In this document: one piece after another, positions 6,066 through 8,496 of the stretch
How the letters are laid out: each line of letters begins with the position of its first letter
How positions within the stretch are numbered: position 1 is the stretch's first letter
Assembly: GCA_028288775.1 (NCBI GenBank)
Contig: JAQGHP010000358.1
Location: forward strand, 1-8,496
DNA: 8,496 nt
Direction: 5' to 3'
DNA from: Phycisphaerales bacterium
GTDB taxonomy: Bacteria; Planctomycetota; Phycisphaerae; Tepidisphaerales; Tepidisphaeraceae
The notes under the pieces: generated by a model
The model's input: only the letters and a program-made list of their open reading frames with translations
Database searches by the model: none
Told to the model about the DNA's origin: nothing
Program-made: the position numbers and the translations under genes

Positions 6066-7411
6066 GCCACGCAATAACGCCTGCCGTTGGGTCCGATAGT
6101 GTTTCACCGACGGTGCCCGCCGTCAGCGAAGAGCATCGCAGGGCCAAGCGTGCGCTCGTGCAAGCCGTGGAAAAGAGCCTGGGCGCATCCGCGCCGCACC
6201 CCAAGGAGGCCGACCGTCCCGCGGCCGAGCAGCATTTTGTTCAGGCACTCGCCGCGTCGGGCCTGAACCTCGGCGATGCCGCCCGCGAAGAGCTGTTTTC
6301 GGACGTGATGAACGACCTGTTCGGCCTTGGCCCGATTCAGGCGCTGCTCGAAGACCCGTCCGTGACCGAAATCATGGTGAACCGCCCGGACCGCGTGTAC
6401 GCCGAGCGCGCCGGAAAGCCGACGCGCACCACCGTGACGTTCGACGACGACGCACACGTGCTGCGGATCATCGAGCGCATCCTGCTGCCACTGGGCAAGC
6501 GGCTCGATCCCAACAATCCTCTGGCGGACGCCCGCCTGCCCGATGGGTCGCGCGTCAACGCAATCATCCCGCCGGTCGCGATCGCGGGGCCGTGCCTGAC
6601 CATTCGCAAATTCAGCAAATCGCGGCTCGGGCTCGACGACCTCGTCAAATTCGGGTCGGTCACGCCCGCCGTGGCAGATTTCCTCCGCGCCTGCGTGCTG
6701 GGCAAGCTCAACATCGTTGTGGCGGGGGGAACGGGTTCGGGCAAGACCACGTTGCTCAACGCGCTTTCAGGCTGCATTCCCGATCACGAGCGGGTGGTCA
6801 CGATTGAGGACGCCGCGGAGCTGAAGCTGCATCAGGACCACGTCATCACGCTGGAGGCCAAGCGCCCCAACGCGGACGGCAGTGGCGAAGTTTCCATCCG
6901 CGACCTCGTCCGCAACGCACTGCGCATGCGGCCCGAGCGGATCGTCGTCGGCGAATGTCGCGGCGGCGAGGCGCTCGACATGCTCCAGGCGATGAACACC
7001 GGCCACGACGGCTCCCTCACCACCCTCCACGCCAACTCCCCGCGCGACGCGATCTCGCGCATCGAGACCATGGCGCTTATGGCCGGCATCGACTTCCCCA
7101 TCCGCGCGCTGCGCGAGCAGATCGGATCGGCGATCCAAGTAATCGTGCAGCAGGCCCGCCTCCGCGACGGATCGCGCAAAATCACGAACGTCACGGAACT
7201 CGCCGGCATGGAAGGGGACAAGATCGTGCTACAGGAACTATTCAAGTTCAAGGAAGCCCCCGGCCCCACCACCGCCGACAAAGTGGTCGGCAGCCTCCAG
7301 GCCAGCGGCCTGCGCCCGCAGTTCATGGCGAAGCTGGAGCCCACCGGCATCCGCCTCCCGCCCTCGACGTTCACCCCCGGCGCGCCGCAGGCCCCGCGAG
7401 CCGCGGCGTAG
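6062..7411 (+). CDS. cpaF: CpaF/TadA-type secretion ATPase (type II/IV secretion family)
   Basis: 449 residues, normal length for CpaF. It is a hexameric cytoplasmic ATPase that in Tad/Flp systems powers pilus assembly or retraction at the inner membrane. In order: a low-complexity N-terminus (1-25), the helical N-domain with DLFGLGPIQALLEDPSVTEIMVN (88-107 and following), LLPLGKRLDPNNPLADARLPDG, Walker A GGTGSGKTT (222-230), the Asp box VVTIEDAAEL (245-254), Walker B RIVVGECRG with Glu298 (293-301), and the His box DGSLTTLHAN (316-325). The C-terminus ASGLRPQF...GIRLPPSTF is CpaF-like, followed by a short Ala/Pro tail. All catalytic motifs are intact. The start is supported by homology rather than by a ribosome binding site. 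No tadB, tadC, cpaC, cpaE or pilin gene adjoins it: the upstream gene is trpA and the downstream gene is convergent. Confidence 0.95.
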   Translation: MSHAITPAVGSDSVSPTVPAVSEEHRRAKRALVQAVEKSLGASAPHPKEADRPAAEQHFVQALAASGLNLGDAAREELFSDVMNDLFGLGPIQALLEDPSVTEIMVNRPDRVYAERAGKPTRTTVTFDDDAHVLRIIERILLPLGKRLDPNNPLADARLPDGSRVNAIIPPVAIAGPCLTIRKFSKSRLGLDDLVKFGSVTPAVADFLRACVLGKLNIVVAGGTGSGKTTLLNALSGCIPDHERVVTIEDAAELKLHQDHVITLEAKRPNADGSGEVSIRDLVRNALRMRPERIVVGECRGGEALDMLQAMNTGHDGSLTTLHANSPRDAISRIETMALMAGIDFPIRALREQIGSAIQVIVQQARLRDGSRKITNVTELAGMEGDKIVLQELFKFKEAPGPTTADKVVGSLQASGLRPQFMAKLEPTGIRLPPSTFTPGAPQAPRAAA

Positions 7412-7450
7412 TTTCCCGCCCAGTTCAAGATGCTCGGTAGTCCTTCAGAG

Positions 7451-7469
7451 CCGGGGCGCGCCGCCCCGG
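7451..7469 (+). terminator. GC-rich hairpin downstream of cpaF, possible terminator
   Basis: CCGGGGC and GCCCCGG form a perfect 7-bp stem around a 5-nt loop, 39 nt after the cpaF stop codon. There is no following T-run, so it is not a canonical intrinsic terminator; it could instead stabilise the 3' end or be another small repeat. Confidence 0.3.
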
Positions 7470-7490
7470 TCAGGCCGAAGCCGCTCTGGT

Positions 7491-7532
7491 CCCCTCGCCC
7501 TCGCCCTCGTATTCGGGGGATAGGGTGAGGGG
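7491..7532. repeat. Short imperfect inverted repeat
   Basis: CCCCTCGCCCT (7491-7501) pairs with AGGGTGAGGGG (7522-7532) over 11 bp with one G-T position, around a 20-nt loop that contains a second partial CGCCCT unit. It lies between the GC hairpin and the larger palindrome and may add to termination between the convergent genes. Confidence 0.4.
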
Positions 7533-7563
7533 CGAAGCGCCCGAGTTGCGCCGCGATTCCGCC

Positions 7564-7643
7564 CCATGTAGGGTGGGCGTACTCGCCCACCGTTCGTCGG
7601 CCGCTTGAGTCAAATGGTGGGCGAGTACGCCCACCCTACATGG
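7564..7643. repeat. Perfect 28-bp inverted repeat, element D, with nested hairpins
   Basis: The arms at 7564-7591 and 7616-7643 are perfect reverse complements over 28 nt around a 24-nt centre. Each arm is itself a hairpin: GGTGGGCG and CGCCCACC form an 8-bp stem on a 4-nt loop. The same DNA can therefore form either one long stem or two small ones. It sits between the convergent cpaF and enolase-like genes. Confidence 0.93.
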
Positions 7644-7740
7644 TCTACCTGCGTATCACATCACTTCACGCTCGGCCCCTCACTCGTGCCCTTGCCCCTG
7701 GGTAGAAGGGAGAGAGAGGAATTCGTAGCCCGCGATCCAG

Positions 7741-8496
7741 TCATCGCGGCCCGTCCGCCAGCGACTCGTACGTCCAATCCGCCGCGCGCACAAATCGCGT
7801 CGCGTCGAATTTCGTCGTCGCCCCGAGCGCCTCGCCGATCACGCTGCCGATCTGCAAACGGCCCCCTTCGATTTTCATCGCCACAAACCCCGCCTCATTT
7901 CGGCGAAACAAATCGGGGTGCGCGGCCAGCACCGCGTCCTGCACGTCCGCGGGGAACATGGTCAGGCCCTTGAAATAATGCTGGCCATTGCGCTCGGCGT
8001 GCGTGATTCCCAAATTCGCCAGCACGCAAAGGTCCTGCTGCAGTGCCACGGGGCCGACGTTCGTCAGGTCTTCGGCGCTGATCACATACGGCCGCGAACG
8101 GTCAGAGCGTTTGCGGTGCTCGATCAGGCAGGCGTTGGCGATCCCCTTGAACACGCCCTTGCAGTTCTTGTGGCTTACGCCCACGTAACCAAAGGCCAGC
8201 GCCTGCCGCGCCGCTGCAAGCGTGCCGTCGGATTCATCTATGATTGTCGGCGGGCGCTGCGTCCACGCCGCGAACTCGCGCATCGCCTCTTCCTCCAGCG
8301 CCACCGACCGGTGCAACGGCTGCTCGACGAAGAGGAGCCCCTTCAAAAATTCCGCCAGCGCCGGCTGCGATGTCAAGGATTCCCAGAACGCGCGAAACGG
8401 CTCGACCGCCTTGAAGTTCTCAGTCCCGTCCAAGGTGAACGCGAAATGCGCCCCGGCGTTGCGCGTGATGACATCGGCCACCCGCCGCACGCGGTC
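7741..8496 (-). CDS. Enolase-superfamily (mandelate racemase/muconate lactonizing-like) enzyme, 5' truncated by window edge
   Basis: Open from the right edge to the TGA at 7743-7741; 251 C-terminal residues are visible and the N-terminal capping domain lies outside. Numbered from the first visible residue, the barrel shows the three metal-ligand positions: TLDGTENF (Asp23, Asn27), FVEQPL (Glu58) and IIDES (Asp87, Glu88). A strand-6-like segment VSHKNCKG (107-114) offers Lys110 or Lys113 as acid/base candidates. SAEDLTNVGP (140-149) and ITHAERNGQHYF (164-175) follow where strand 7-8 residues are expected. Enzymes of this superfamily abstract a proton next to a carboxylate using bound Mg2+, giving racemases, epimerases, dehydratases and lactonizing enzymes; the substrate here cannot be told. 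The internal GTG at 8490 is not taken as the start because the frame and the fold extend beyond it. It converges on cpaF. Confidence 0.85.
   Translation of the reverse strand, partial: DRVRRVADVITRNAGAHFAFTLDGTENFKAVEPFRAFWESLTSQPALAEFLKGLLFVEQPLHRSVALEEEAMREFAAWTQRPPTIIDESDGTLAAARQALAFGYVGVSHKNCKGVFKGIANACLIEHRKRSDRSRPYVISAEDLTNVGPVALQQDLCVLANLGITHAERNGQHYFKGLTMFPADVQDAVLAAHPDLFRRNEAGFVAMKIEGGRLQIGSVIGEALGATTKFDATRFVRAADWTYESLADGPR

Larger units (their letters stand above)
7412..7740. other. Intergenic region between convergent cpaF and enolase-like gene
   Basis: This 329-nt gap contains three separate palindromic structures (7451-7469, 7491-7532 and 7564-7643, listed individually). The remaining stretch 7644-7740 shows no gene, repeat or recognisable signal. 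No reading frame here resembles a protein. Confidence 0.6.

Noticed and set aside
6832..7590. A 252-codon minus-strand reading opposite cpaF
   Set aside because: It lies over the conserved ATPase core and runs through the terminator hairpin and repeat; there is no recognisable domain.

Overview
The window looks like a piece of a GC-rich Planctomycetota chromosome. The strongest marker is the leftmost gene, a DUF1549/DUF1553 protein with a CxxCH motif, a family that is heavily expanded in planctomycetes. Weak Shine-Dalgarno signals and gaps packed with long inverted repeats also fit. I see no tRNA, rRNA, CRISPR array, transposase or phage gene.

Layout, left to right. (1) 1-1581, plus strand: the 3' part of the DUF1549/DUF1553 gene. 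(2) 1818-4647, minus strand, transcribed right to left: an ECF-type sigma factor (3988-4647), a single-pass membrane anti-sigma-like protein (3263-3871) and an exported protein built of STN/secretin-N-like repeats (1818-2984). Together they look like a cell-envelope signalling module. (3) 4804-5649, minus strand: trpA, tryptophan synthase alpha chain, with no other trp gene in view. (4) 6062-7411, plus strand: a full-length CpaF/TadA-type secretion ATPase with no Tad partners in view. (5) 7741-8496, minus strand: the C-terminal part of an enolase-superfamily enzyme, cut by the window edge.

Almost every gap between genes is occupied by a long inverted repeat. There are five such elements. Two (1580-1800 and 5707-5926) are diverged copies of one family of about 220 bp with conserved arms and loop. 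The other three (3025-3234, 3873-3982, 7564-7643) each have a different sequence. One lies against the start codon of the anti-sigma gene, one reaches into the stop codon of the DUF1553 gene, and one may supply the -35 box of trpA. These repeats are the most unusual structural property of the window.

The most interesting functional reading is the sigma / anti-sigma / exported STN-repeat trio. It resembles a FecI-FecR-FecA signalling chain in which the STN part is a stand-alone exported protein rather than the N-terminus of a TonB-dependent receptor. That link is inference from gene order and domain type.
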